From positions 1 through 64,000 of the forward strand of contig NZ_CACVAF010000004.1 of assembly GCF_902726565.1 (NCBI RefSeq): a stretch of DNA of 64,000 nt, written 5' to 3'. Below are positions 56,225-64,000 of this stretch, piece after piece. Under the pieces are notes generated by a model. That model was not told the DNA's origin. It saw only the letters and a list, made by a program, of their open reading frames with translations, and made no database searches. Numbering within the stretch: the first letter of the stretch is position 1; the number at the start of each line of letters is the position of its first letter. The translations under genes were made by a program, and so were the position numbers. Source of the stretch: Yersinia vastinensis. GTDB taxonomy: Bacteria; Pseudomonadota; Gammaproteobacteria; Enterobacterales; Enterobacteriaceae.

Positions 56225-57115
56225 ATGAACGTTTTCATCTCTAAGAAGATGCGTAATTTTATTATTTTGGCTCAAACAAACAGCATGGCGAAAGCGGCTG
56301 AAAAGTTGCACATGACAGCCTCACCTTTTGGTAAAAGCATAGCGGCGTTAGAAGAACTGGTGGGATACTCACTCTTTACCCGTAATGAAAAAAGTATCAG
56401 CTTGAATAAAGCGGGACAGGAACTTTATCAAGAGTTATTTCCTATTTATCAACGGCTTTCGGCTATCGACAATACCATTGTCTCTATGTCGCATCGGCAG
56501 AAAAATATTGTGATTGGTATTGATAACACTTATCCCACGATAATTTTCGATCAGCTATTCAGTCTCAGTGACAAGTATGACGGTATTACCGCGCAGCCTT
56601 TTGAGTTTAGCGAAAACAGCGTCATCGATGACTTATTGGATCGTCGGGTAGATTTTATTATCTCCCCACAGCAAGCTTCACCGCGTGTGACACATATCGA
56701 TAGCTTACAGACAACGGAGCTTCCTTTATTACGGCTCGGTTTTTTAGTCTCACGCCGCTTTGAAAATTGTCAGTCGCTCGAATTATTGAATACGCTGCCA
56801 TGGTTACAAATGCGTTTTCAGAATCGGGCCAATTTTGAATCCTTGTTGGATGGGCATTTCCGATCTATTGGGATTAACCCAACCATCATTTATCGCCCTT
56901 ACAGTTTTATGGCAAAAATTAGTGCAGTAGAGCAGGGGCAATTTCTTACTGTCGTCCCTCAATTTGCATACCGGCTAGTTAATCCAGCGAAGCTAAAATA
57001 TTTTGATGCTCCGAATCAGCCCATGTATATGCGTGAGTATCTTTATTCGCTCAAAAATAATCACCATATTAAACAAGTCATGGGCTATATACATTCGGAT
57101 CGTGATGGTGATTAA
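56225..57115 (+). CDS. ygfI: LysR regulator YgfI
   Basis: This is a LysR protein of about 296 aa. The helix-turn-helix segment reads NFIILAQTNSMAKAAEKLHMTASPFGKSIAALEELVGYSLFTR. It is convergent with scpC and overlaps its end by 4 nt, the same arrangement as ygfI beside the E. coli scp operon; control of that operon is an inference. The start is uncertain (ATG 56225 or 56249; ribosome sites are weak). Confidence 0.8.
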   Translation: MNVFISKKMRNFIILAQTNSMAKAAEKLHMTASPFGKSIAALEELVGYSLFTRNEKSISLNKAGQELYQELFPIYQRLSAIDNTIVSMSHRQKNIVIGIDNTYPTIIFDQLFSLSDKYDGITAQPFEFSENSVIDDLLDRRVDFIISPQQASPRVTHIDSLQTTELPLLRLGFLVSRRFENCQSLELLNTLPWLQMRFQNRANFESLLDGHFRSIGINPTIIYRPYSFMAKISAVEQGQFLTVVPQFAYRLVNPAKLKYFDAPNQPMYMREYLYSLKNNHHIKQVMGYIHSDRDGD

Positions 57116-58593
57116 GGCGCTAACATTGAGCCGTACTCGAACAGATTTTGATGCAGTTGAAAGGCTTGCGTTAGATTGTGGTGCAAATGTCCCCCTTTAG
57201 CCTGCGCCAGATACTGGTGGAGGTAGTCACGGTACATGGGATGTGCGCAGTTATTGATGATAGCGACTGCGCGTTGCATGGGGGATAATCCACGCAAATC
57301 AGCAACCCCTTGTTCTGTGACGATCACTTTTACACTGTGCTCGCTGTGATCAACATGGGTACACATCGGGACGATGGTAGAGACTTTGCCGCCTTTGACA
57401 ATCGACGGGGCCATAAAAATAGATAAATAGGCATTACGCTCAAAATCTGCGCTGCCACCAATACCGTTGACCAGTTCGGTGCCCGCAACATGGGTGGAGT
57501 TGGCGTGGCCGTAAATATCGAATTCCAGCCCCACATTGAGCGCAATGACACCAAGACGGCGAATGATCTCTGGATGGTTAGAGATTTCCTGTGGACGCAA
57601 CACAATTCTGTTGGCGAAGAAATCCATGTTGTCATAGATTTTTTTTAATGAGGCGGAGGAGATAGTCAAGCTAGAGGCACTGACACCCAGCACTTTCTCT
57701 GTTTCGACCAGTTGGACAACCGACTCCTGCAATACCTCAGAATACATCATAAAGGGGGGGATCAGGGGGTTTTCACCTAAGCGCTTCATCACCGCATTAT
57801 TAATATTTCCTACGCCGCTTTGTAGCGGAAGAAACTCCGGTGGGATGCGGCCTAACCTGAGTTCATTCAGTAAGAAATTGACTACATTGTCAGCTATTTG
57901 CTCACATAATGGATTTTCGCGATCAAGGCTGTTGCTGGCATCTGGCAATTCTGTTTCTACGATGCCAATCACTTTGCTGGGGTCTATCTGTACATAAGGT
58001 TCACCCACTTTATCTAATGTGTGATAGATGGGCAGAGTATTGCGCCGAGGTGGCGCACCGAGCATGATAATATCTGCCAGTTCTGCCACCCGTGGGCTGT
58101 GATAATGATTGAGTTCAATAATGATTTTTTTGGCTTTATGCAAAAAAGCTGGGGAATTACCAATGCCGCTGGTGAGATAGACTTTCCCATCGGCGGTGAT
58201 TGCTGACGCTTCAATCACCGCCACATCAATATCACCAAAGAAACCATAATTGACCATTTGAGCGACTTCACTAAGGTGCAGATCAACAAAACTGACTGCC
58301 CCTTGGTTGATTTTCTCACGCAGTAACGAGGCTGTTTGATAAGGGGCACGCCAGGCGATAGCATCCGCTTGCGCCAGTTCATCATCGGCTTGAGCGCTGA
58401 TTGATGCACCCGTTAACAAACGAATTTGAAACTCTTTTTGCTGTTGGTGTTGGGCTATTGCGCGTTTGGCGATGGCGGCAGGCAGCACCTTAGGCGCGCC
58501 CGCAGGGGTAAAACCGCTAAAAACCACCATATTTCCATGTTCAATACACTCGGCGGCAGTATCTGCGTTCATGATGCAAAATGACCGTTTCAT
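57112..58593 (-). CDS. scpC: Propionyl-CoA:succinate CoA-transferase ScpC
   Basis: This is a 493-aa (E. coli 492) CoA-transferase of family I that moves CoA from propionyl-CoA to succinate, closing the cycle. It contains NMVVFSGFTPAGAPKVLP, GAPPRRNTLPIYHTLDKVGEPYV, LQSGVGNINNAVMKRLG and the Glu-containing MYSEVLQESVVQLVE. AAAGGA is 7 nt before ATG 58593, so the longer frame to 58662 is not used. Last gene of scpA-argK-scpB-scpC. Confidence 0.95.
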   Translation of the reverse strand: MKRSFCIMNADTAAECIEHGNMVVFSGFTPAGAPKVLPAAIAKRAIAQHQQQKEFQIRLLTGASISAQADDELAQADAIAWRAPYQTASLLREKINQGAVSFVDLHLSEVAQMVNYGFFGDIDVAVIEASAITADGKVYLTSGIGNSPAFLHKAKKIIIELNHYHSPRVAELADIIMLGAPPRRNTLPIYHTLDKVGEPYVQIDPSKVIGIVETELPDASNSLDRENPLCEQIADNVVNFLLNELRLGRIPPEFLPLQSGVGNINNAVMKRLGENPLIPPFMMYSEVLQESVVQLVETEKVLGVSASSLTISSASLKKIYDNMDFFANRIVLRPQEISNHPEIIRRLGVIALNVGLEFDIYGHANSTHVAGTELVNGIGGSADFERNAYLSIFMAPSIVKGGKVSTIVPMCTHVDHSEHSVKVIVTEQGVADLRGLSPMQRAVAIINNCAHPMYRDYLHQYLAQAKGGHLHHNLTQAFQLHQNLFEYGSMLAP

Positions 58594-58618
58594 AGAGAAA
58601 TCCTTTATCTGATAAGGG

Positions 58619-59404
58619 TTAACGCCCAAGAAAGTTAGGTTTACGTTTCTCCATGAAAGCACTCATGCCTTCGTGATAATCATCGCTGTCGTAAACTGCA
58701 CGCCGCATACCTTGGATGCGCTCAAATTCATCGGAATTCATGGTATGGGCTTCACCCAGAACACGGAGTTCCTCTTTAATGACGGCAATGGCCAGCGGAG
58801 CTTTTTCTGAAATGACATGGGCCAATTTGAGTGTGAAATCCTCCAGTTCGCTAGGTTCAACCACATGATTGAGAATACCCACCGATAGGGCACGCTGAGC
58901 GGTGATAGGCGCGGCGGTGAAAATCAGCTCTTTGACAATATGAAAACCAGCATCACGGATCAGGTTGTGGATACCAACCAAATTATAGGGCACCCCGAGA
59001 TTGACGGGTGTCATTGAGAAAGTTGAGTTACTGCAGGCCACAATGATATCTGAACTCATGATCATCTCGAATGCACCGCCCCATACACTGCCTTCCACCA
59101 TGGAAATGATTGGTTTAGGGTATTTTTGAATCACACGGGTAATTTGACGTAGTGGGTCATCATAGGAGAGAGGGTCACGCCGGCCAGTGGGTAATTCGTG
59201 GATGTCATGCCCGGCTGAAAATACTTTGGAACCTTCCGCCGCACGCAAAATAATACAGCGAATATCGGTGTTATTAAGGTCATGTAGCGCCTGCATTAAA
59301 TCATCCATAAAAACTTTGCTTAATGCATTTAGCTTGCGGGCATAGTTGAACTCAATAATGCCAACTCGATTGGCAATCAACACTTTGACATACTGATAAG
59401 ACAT
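58619..59404 (-). CDS. scpB: Methylmalonyl-CoA decarboxylase ScpB
   Basis: This is a 261-aa (same as E. coli) crotonase-fold enzyme converting methylmalonyl-CoA to propionyl-CoA. IEFNYARKLNALSKVFMDDL, oxyanion-hole SAGHDIHELP and VEGSVWGGAFEMIMSSDIIVACSNSTFSMTPVNLGVPY are diagnostic. AGGGAAA lies upstream. The gene lies 25 nt before scpC. Confidence 0.96.
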   Translation of the reverse strand: MSYQYVKVLIANRVGIIEFNYARKLNALSKVFMDDLMQALHDLNNTDIRCIILRAAEGSKVFSAGHDIHELPTGRRDPLSYDDPLRQITRVIQKYPKPIISMVEGSVWGGAFEMIMSSDIIVACSNSTFSMTPVNLGVPYNLVGIHNLIRDAGFHIVKELIFTAAPITAQRALSVGILNHVVEPSELEDFTLKLAHVISEKAPLAIAVIKEELRVLGEAHTMNSDEFERIQGMRRAVYDSDDYHEGMSAFMEKRKPNFLGR

Positions 59405-59416
59405 GATTGTTTCCCT

Positions 59417-60412
59417 TTAACTGAAGATTTTTTGCGTAATAAAATCAGTGATAGCGCGAATCCCGGCTCGTGGTGAGATGTGGTTTTGCTGTAGCAGCGC
59501 TTCAATTTGCAGACAGTGTTGGTGCAAATCTGGGCGAGTAAACAGCGCTGCCAGCGCATTGGCTTCGGTTTGCTGACGAACCCAGCCTAAATTTTGCCGT
59601 TCACGTAAAGCAGCTAATTGCCCACTCGGTGCCATGACAGACCAAAAGGTTTCGACGGCTTGCCAAATATCACGAATACCGCGTTTTTCCAGAGCGCTAC
59701 AGGTGAGGACGCGGGGCTGCCAGAGAGGGTGCTTGCGGCGGATAATATGTAGCGCGCTGTGGTACATATGGCGGGCAATATCGACATTTATATGGTTTTC
59801 GCCATCATCTTTATTGATGACAATAAAATCGGCCATTTCCATAATGCCCTTCTTGATGCCTTGCAGGTCATCACCAGCCCCGGCAATTTGTAGTGAAATA
59901 AAGCAATCCACCATGGCCGCGACTTCTGTTTCTGACTGGCCGACACCGACAGTTTCAACAATCACGATGTCGTAACCGGCTGCTTCACAGAGCAAAATCA
60001 ATTCTCGGGTGGTTTGACTTATCCCCCCAAGATAGCCTCTTGAGGGAACCGGGCGCACGAAGGCATGCTCGGCACGAGACAAATTCAGCATGCGAGTTTT
60101 GTCACCCAAGATGCTGCCGCCACTGACCGGGCTGCTGGGGTCAACGGCAATTACGGCCACTTTATGCCCTTGTGACAATAGCTCTTCCCCCAGCGCTTCA
60201 AGAAAAGTGCTTTTCCCTGCACCGGGTGTCCCCGTCACTCCCAGGCGTTTGGCCTGCCCGGTATATGGCATGATGTGGTCTAGCAGTAAGGCGCTAAGTT
60301 CTTGGTGCTGGGGATGGCTGCTTTCTGCGAGTGTCATGGCTTGCGCCAATGCGGCCCGTTCGCCTTGGCGCAGGCGATGGATATAGTCGCCAAGATTGTC
60401 GATGTTAATCAT
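59417..60412 (-). CDS. argK: GTPase chaperone ArgK (MeaB)
   Basis: This 331-aa G3E-family GTPase protects and reloads the B12-dependent mutase ScpA. P-loop [35 protein letters not shown] (switch I region), ETVGVGQSE and NKDDG (base recognition) are visible. Start ATG 60412 overlaps the scpA stop in an 8-nt overlap (ATGATTAA), so translation is coupled. Confidence 0.95.
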   Translation of the reverse strand: MINIDNLGDYIHRLRQGERAALAQAMTLAESSHPQHQELSALLLDHIMPYTGQAKRLGVTGTPGAGKSTFLEALGEELLSQGHKVAVIAVDPSSPVSGGSILGDKTRMLNLSRAEHAFVRPVPSRGYLGGISQTTRELILLCEAAGYDIVIVETVGVGQSETEVAAMVDCFISLQIAGAGDDLQGIKKGIMEMADFIVINKDDGENHINVDIARHMYHSALHIIRRKHPLWQPRVLTCSALEKRGIRDIWQAVETFWSVMAPSGQLAALRERQNLGWVRQQTEANALAALFTRPDLHQHCLQIEALLQQNHISPRAGIRAITDFITQKIFS

Positions 60413-62549
60413 GATGAGTACTGATGAGCTGTAAAACGTCACGTACACTGGCTAACATGGGGGTACCCGGCCCATAAATAGCCGCAACACCGCGTTCACG
60501 TAAGAAGGCATAATCTTGTGGTGGGATCACGCCTCCGGCAACGACGCAAATATCTTGCCGATGGTATTGGCGCAAAGCGTCAACTAATTCAGGAATCAAT
60601 GTTTTATGGCCAGCCGCCAGTGAAGATGCACCGATGACGTGGACATCATTCTCGACAGCCAATCGGGCGATTTCATCTGGCGTCGAGAACATTGGGCTGA
60701 GATCAACATCAAAACCCAGATCAGAATAGGCACTGGCAATGACTTTAGCGCCCCGGTCGTGGCCATCTTGGCCCATCTTGGCAATCAGAATGCGTGGATG
60801 ACGGCCATTCTCAGCGAGGAAGTGCTGCGTTTGTGCCAGTATTTGATCAAATTCTTGTGCGTCTTTTTCGCTTTGATGGTAACTGCGTGCAATGACGCCG
60901 GTGACACACTCGCTTGGCACCAAATAGCGATTAAATTCTATTTCCATGGCATCGGAAATTTCGCCTAATGTGGCCCGTAGCCGGGCAGCGTGCACGGCGG
61001 CTTCCAGCAAGTTTTCATTATGTCCTGCGGCATGGCGTAGATTGCTCAATGCTTGCTGTACAGCATCGTTATCTCGTTCAGCACGGATACGTTTTAATTG
61101 TGCAATTTGTTCATTGCGCACTTTAACATTGTCAATTTCTAATACTGGGGTTTCAGTTTCTTTATCTAACTTATATTTGTTTACTCCAACAATGACGCGC
61201 TTGCCTTGGTCTATCAGTGATTGTTCGCCCGCTGACGCTTCTTCAATCATACGTTTGGGCAGCCCGACTTCGATAGCTTTTGCCATCCCCCCCACATCAT
61301 CAATTTGCTTGATAATGGTTCGGGCCTGTTTGACCATTTGGTCTGTAAGCGATTCAACAAAATAAGAGCCAGCCAGTGGGTCAATGGTGCGGCAAATTTC
61401 TGATTCTTCTTGAATGATAATTTGCGTATTACGCGCAATACGTGCCGAAAAATCAGTTGGTAAGCCGAGCGCTTCGTCAAAGGCGTTGGTGTGCAAAGAT
61501 TGCGTTCCACCAAGCGTTGCACCAAGGGCTTCGATGGTGGTGCGAATAATATTGTTGTAAGGATCTTGCTCAGTCAAACTCCAGCCGGAAGTTTGGCAGT
61601 GGGTGCGCAAGGCTAATGATTTAGGGTCGACAGCACCAAATTGACTGACTGCTTCACTCCAGAGATAGCGTGCAGCCCGTAACATGGCGATATTCATGAA
61701 CAAGTCCATGCCAATGCCAAAGAAAAATGAGAGGCGGGGGGCAAAGTTATCAATATTTAAACCGGCATTCAGTGCCGCTTTGATGTACTCAATGCCGTCA
61801 GCGATGGTAAAAGCCACTTGCTGTACACAATTCGCCCCAGCTTCACCCATATGGTAGCCGCTGATGCTAATGGTGTTAAAGCGCGGCATATTTTTGGAAC
61901 TCCAAGCGATAATGTCTGAAATAATGCGCATGGAGGGTTTGGGAGGGTAAATATAGGTATTACGGCACAGATACTCTTTTAATATGTCGTTCTGGATAGT
62001 GCCGGTCAGTTGTGCCGGGGTAACACCTTGCTCTTCAGCTGCGACAATATAAAACGCCATAATGGGTAATACAGCCCCATTCATCGTCATTGAGACCGAC
62101 ATTTTGTCTAGTGGGATTTGGTCGAACAAAACTTTCATATCTTCGACGCTATCAATCGCTACGCCTGCTTTACCTACATCGCCAGACACACGCGGATTAT
62201 CGGAGTCATAACCTCGATGTGTTGCCAGATCAAACGCCACAGAAAGACCCTTTTGTCCTGCGGCCAAATTTTTACGATAAAAGGCATTTGACTCTTTAGC
62301 TGTTGAAAATCCAGCATATTGACGAATAGTCCAGGGCTGGGCCGCGTACATTGTAGCCCGCGGCCCTCTGACATAAGGGGCAATACCGGGGAGTGAGTCG
62401 GTAACCTCAAGTCCCTCAAGATCTCTGGCGGTATACAACGGTTTTACGGCGATACCTTCCGCGGTCCTGATGATTAAGTCTTCAACACTTTTACCGCGCC
62501 TACTGAGTTCTTTATTAGCGATGCTTTCCCATTCGCGAATATCCACCAT
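60405..62549 (-). CDS. scpA: Methylmalonyl-CoA mutase ScpA (Sbm)
   Basis: This is a 714-aa (same as E. coli) adenosylcobalamin-dependent mutase that interconverts succinyl-CoA and R-methylmalonyl-CoA. The TIM-barrel part has [27 protein letters not shown] and [18 protein letters not shown]; the C-terminal B12 domain carries [25 protein letters not shown] with the lower-ligand His. GGGAG is 8 nt before ATG 62549. First gene of the operon; no cobalamin riboswitch was seen. Confidence 0.97.
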   Translation of the reverse strand: MVDIREWESIANKELSRRGKSVEDLIIRTAEGIAVKPLYTARDLEGLEVTDSLPGIAPYVRGPRATMYAAQPWTIRQYAGFSTAKESNAFYRKNLAAGQKGLSVAFDLATHRGYDSDNPRVSGDVGKAGVAIDSVEDMKVLFDQIPLDKMSVSMTMNGAVLPIMAFYIVAAEEQGVTPAQLTGTIQNDILKEYLCRNTYIYPPKPSMRIISDIIAWSSKNMPRFNTISISGYHMGEAGANCVQQVAFTIADGIEYIKAALNAGLNIDNFAPRLSFFFGIGMDLFMNIAMLRAARYLWSEAVSQFGAVDPKSLALRTHCQTSGWSLTEQDPYNNIIRTTIEALGATLGGTQSLHTNAFDEALGLPTDFSARIARNTQIIIQEESEICRTIDPLAGSYFVESLTDQMVKQARTIIKQIDDVGGMAKAIEVGLPKRMIEEASAGEQSLIDQGKRVIVGVNKYKLDKETETPVLEIDNVKVRNEQIAQLKRIRAERDNDAVQQALSNLRHAAGHNENLLEAAVHAARLRATLGEISDAMEIEFNRYLVPSECVTGVIARSYHQSEKDAQEFDQILAQTQHFLAENGRHPRILIAKMGQDGHDRGAKVIASAYSDLGFDVDLSPMFSTPDEIARLAVENDVHVIGASSLAAGHKTLIPELVDALRQYHRQDICVVAGGVIPPQDYAFLRERGVAAIYGPGTPMLASVRDVLQLISTHHD

Positions 62550-62854
62550 TTGACATACTCCCAATTTTCAGCAATAGAATTCCTATCGAGGAGAGTCAAT
62601 ACTCCTCAACGAAGGCTCTTGATTTTATTTAAGTAAGCGCTTTTTCACGGGAATTGTCGCTGGCAAAAAAGAACAGGGTTGACTGTCATTATTCGACGGT
62701 AGGAATGCCTCTAATTTGTGGTTTGGTTCATACTTTTTTAGAAAAAGTCGATTTCATAACAAGATATTGGGACATAAAAAAGCACCCTGACTAGTTGGTC
62801 ATCCAACTTTTGGGGTGCTATTTATTCCATATCAATTCAACCGGGCTGGCGCGC
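62550..62854. other. Intergenic region before scpA
   Basis: It contains the scpA leader and the yniA terminator (62775-62820). No gene or riboswitch is recognisable. Confidence 0.5.
62775..62820 (-). terminator. Terminator of yniA
   Basis: Minus strand: AGCACCC and GGGTGCT with inner GTTGG/CCAAC, then six T. Confidence 0.9.
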
Positions 62855-63724
62855 TTAAAATCTTTCCGGGTGTAATAACTGCTCGACGGCTTTCTGCGCA
62901 TTAATCCAATGTTGCCCACCAAATAAATTACTGCGGTTCAATAAATAATAAAGTTGATAAATGGGTTGGCGCTCAATAAAACTGGCAGGAAGCGGCCAGA
63001 CACTTTGGTAACCATCATAAATTTGAGCTGGCAAAGCAGGGTAGAGTGGCAACATGGAAAGGTCACATTCTCGATCTCCCCAATAACAGGCGGGATCAAA
63101 AATAACTGGTCCATTGGCACTGGCGGCGCAATTAGCTGGCCATAAGTCACCGTGTAATAAAGACGGTTGCGGCTGGTGGCTTTGTAACCGCTCTTGAACA
63201 AGATGAGTTATCTGGTCGATATCCCCAAATGACATGCCTTTTTCAGCTGCCAATTGTAATTGCCAACCGATACGTTGTTCAGCAAAGAATTGTGCCCAAC
63301 GGCGTTGCCAACTATTTGGCTGCACCGTAGTGGCCAAGTCATTATCAAAATCCAGCCCGAATTGCAGTTGTTCACTCCATTGATGTAAATGTGCCAATTG
63401 TTGACCCAGGCAATAAGCATTGTGTGCATCGAGTGGTTTTAACGGAATATATTCAAGTAGCAGAAAGCTGTAATCACGATCACTGCCGACACCATAAACT
63501 TCAGGCACCTGGACAGTTTTGCTGCGGGCTAATAAAGAGAGTTGGTCTGCCTCGGCGGTAAATATTGGCAGCATCTCACGGGTATCACATTTGACGAAAA
63601 CCTCAGTGTCACCATAACTGAGACGCCAGGCCTCGTGAATATCTCCACCCGGCAATTCGGTTCTTTCCCGAATCTCTGCGGGGCCGAGATGTTCACCTAA
63701 CAGACGATTCACTGCTTGCCACAT
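62855..63724 (-). CDS. yniA: Fructosamine-kinase family protein YniA
   Basis: This is a 289-aa (E. coli 286) kinase-fold protein of the fructosamine/ketosamine kinase family, which phosphorylates sugar adducts on amines. LPGGDIHEAWRLSYGDTEVFVKCD holds the ATP lysine, LLHGDLWPANCA the catalytic loop and FDPACYWGDRECDLSML the metal-binding D. GGGGGTG precedes the ATG. In E. coli it adjoins yniB; here the scp cluster separates them. Confidence 0.94.
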   Translation of the reverse strand: MWQAVNRLLGEHLGPAEIRERTELPGGDIHEAWRLSYGDTEVFVKCDTREMLPIFTAEADQLSLLARSKTVQVPEVYGVGSDRDYSFLLLEYIPLKPLDAHNAYCLGQQLAHLHQWSEQLQFGLDFDNDLATTVQPNSWQRRWAQFFAEQRIGWQLQLAAEKGMSFGDIDQITHLVQERLQSHQPQPSLLHGDLWPANCAASANGPVIFDPACYWGDRECDLSMLPLYPALPAQIYDGYQSVWPLPASFIERQPIYQLYYLLNRSNLFGGQHWINAQKAVEQLLHPERF

Positions 63725-64000
63725 GATTCACCCCCTATTAGCTACCCACCTGCAAATCTAGTTTCTTTAGGTATAGATCATTAGGTTAGCGTCTTTGTCC
63801 TGTTAAGGACAAGCGCTGATGCACAGGGATACCCGTGCCGGATCAAACAAACGACAGATTCTGTACTCATCCGTTACATATTATCGATAAAATTAATGAA
63901 CAGTGGCGACGAAAGCAATCTTATAGGAAATAGGTCGAATGAATGACAAATCGTAATAAATAAGCCGTAAAGTATGAATACAATACGGCCTACAAATATA
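63725..64000. other. Right-edge intergenic sequence
   Basis: No gene. It carries the yniA promoter side, an inverted repeat TTGTCC-N6-GGACAA near 63797-63814, and at 63964-63989 GCCGTA/TACGGC, a candidate minus-strand terminator for a gene beyond the window. Confidence 0.5.

Noticed and set aside
60639-61365. Plus-strand open frames of 109 and 139 codons within scpA
   Set aside because: They mirror the codon pattern of the mutase gene, which is conserved to full E. coli length.
62550-62854. Cobalamin riboswitch before the B12-dependent mutase
   Set aside because: No B12-box or long structured leader is visible; only the yniA terminator.

Overview
The window looks like a chromosomal segment of an enteric Yersinia (Y. 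enterocolitica group or a close non-pestis relative). The basis is protein-level recognition: near full-length matches to Enterobacterales families with E. coli lengths (ProQ, Prc, HtpX, LetA/LetB, TcyP, ScpABC), plus a complete oligogalacturonide uptake and catabolism set that pectin-degrading Yersinia share with Dickeya and Pectobacterium. The species cannot be settled from sequence alone. I saw no tRNA, rRNA, CRISPR array, insertion sequence or phage gene.

Layout. 1-6300: an AT-rich leader, then a four-gene chaperone-usher fimbrial operon (major pilin, chaperone, usher, tip adhesin). 6400-16600: accessory and housekeeping genes: a small membrane protein, yghW behind a ModE-like operator, a MarR regulator divergent from an aminotransferase with paired operators, gltS, a YebW-like small protein, an EamA exporter, a DcrB-like lipoprotein, yfcF, an acetyltransferase, several very small proteins, an ASCH protein and yebV. 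16600-27400: a PAS-GGDEF diguanylate cyclase, a six-gene Csu-type (archaic) pilus operon, and a DHA2 exporter divergent from a LysR regulator. 27400-38600: the conserved letB-letA / msrC / proQ-prc / htpX / yebQ block. 38800-54400: pectin oligomer use: ogl, kdgR, (amiD, tcyP, ydjM), kdgM, pelW-togMNAB, kduD, kduI, kdgF. 54500-63724: hxpB, yniB, ygfI, the scpA-argK-scpB-scpC methylmalonyl-CoA cluster, yniA.

How the genes work together. KdgM admits oligogalacturonides through the outer membrane, TogB/TogMN/TogA import them, PelW and Ogl cut them in the cytoplasm, and KdgF, KduI and KduD turn the unsaturated products into 2-keto-3-deoxygluconate. KdgR is encoded in the middle of the region, and four KdgR-like boxes lie before ogl, kdgM, pelW-tog and kduI/kdgF. 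ScpA, ScpB, ScpC and ArgK form the succinyl-CoA to propionyl-CoA route. LetA/LetB is an envelope lipid transport system. Two separate pilus systems and a diguanylate cyclase suggest surface attachment capacity.

Gene order shows two E. coli neighbourhoods (yebW-yebV...kdgR and tcyP-ydjM-yniC-yniB-yniA) joined here and opened by insertions: Csu pilus genes in the first, pectin genes and the scp cluster in the second. Small-scale points of interest are the ModE-like operator overlapping the yghW ribosome binding site, the twin MarR-type operators, three unlisted micro-genes (30, 35 and 56 codons), a 27-bp repeat of a lipoprotein signal-peptide segment, and a palindrome over the proQ -10 element.
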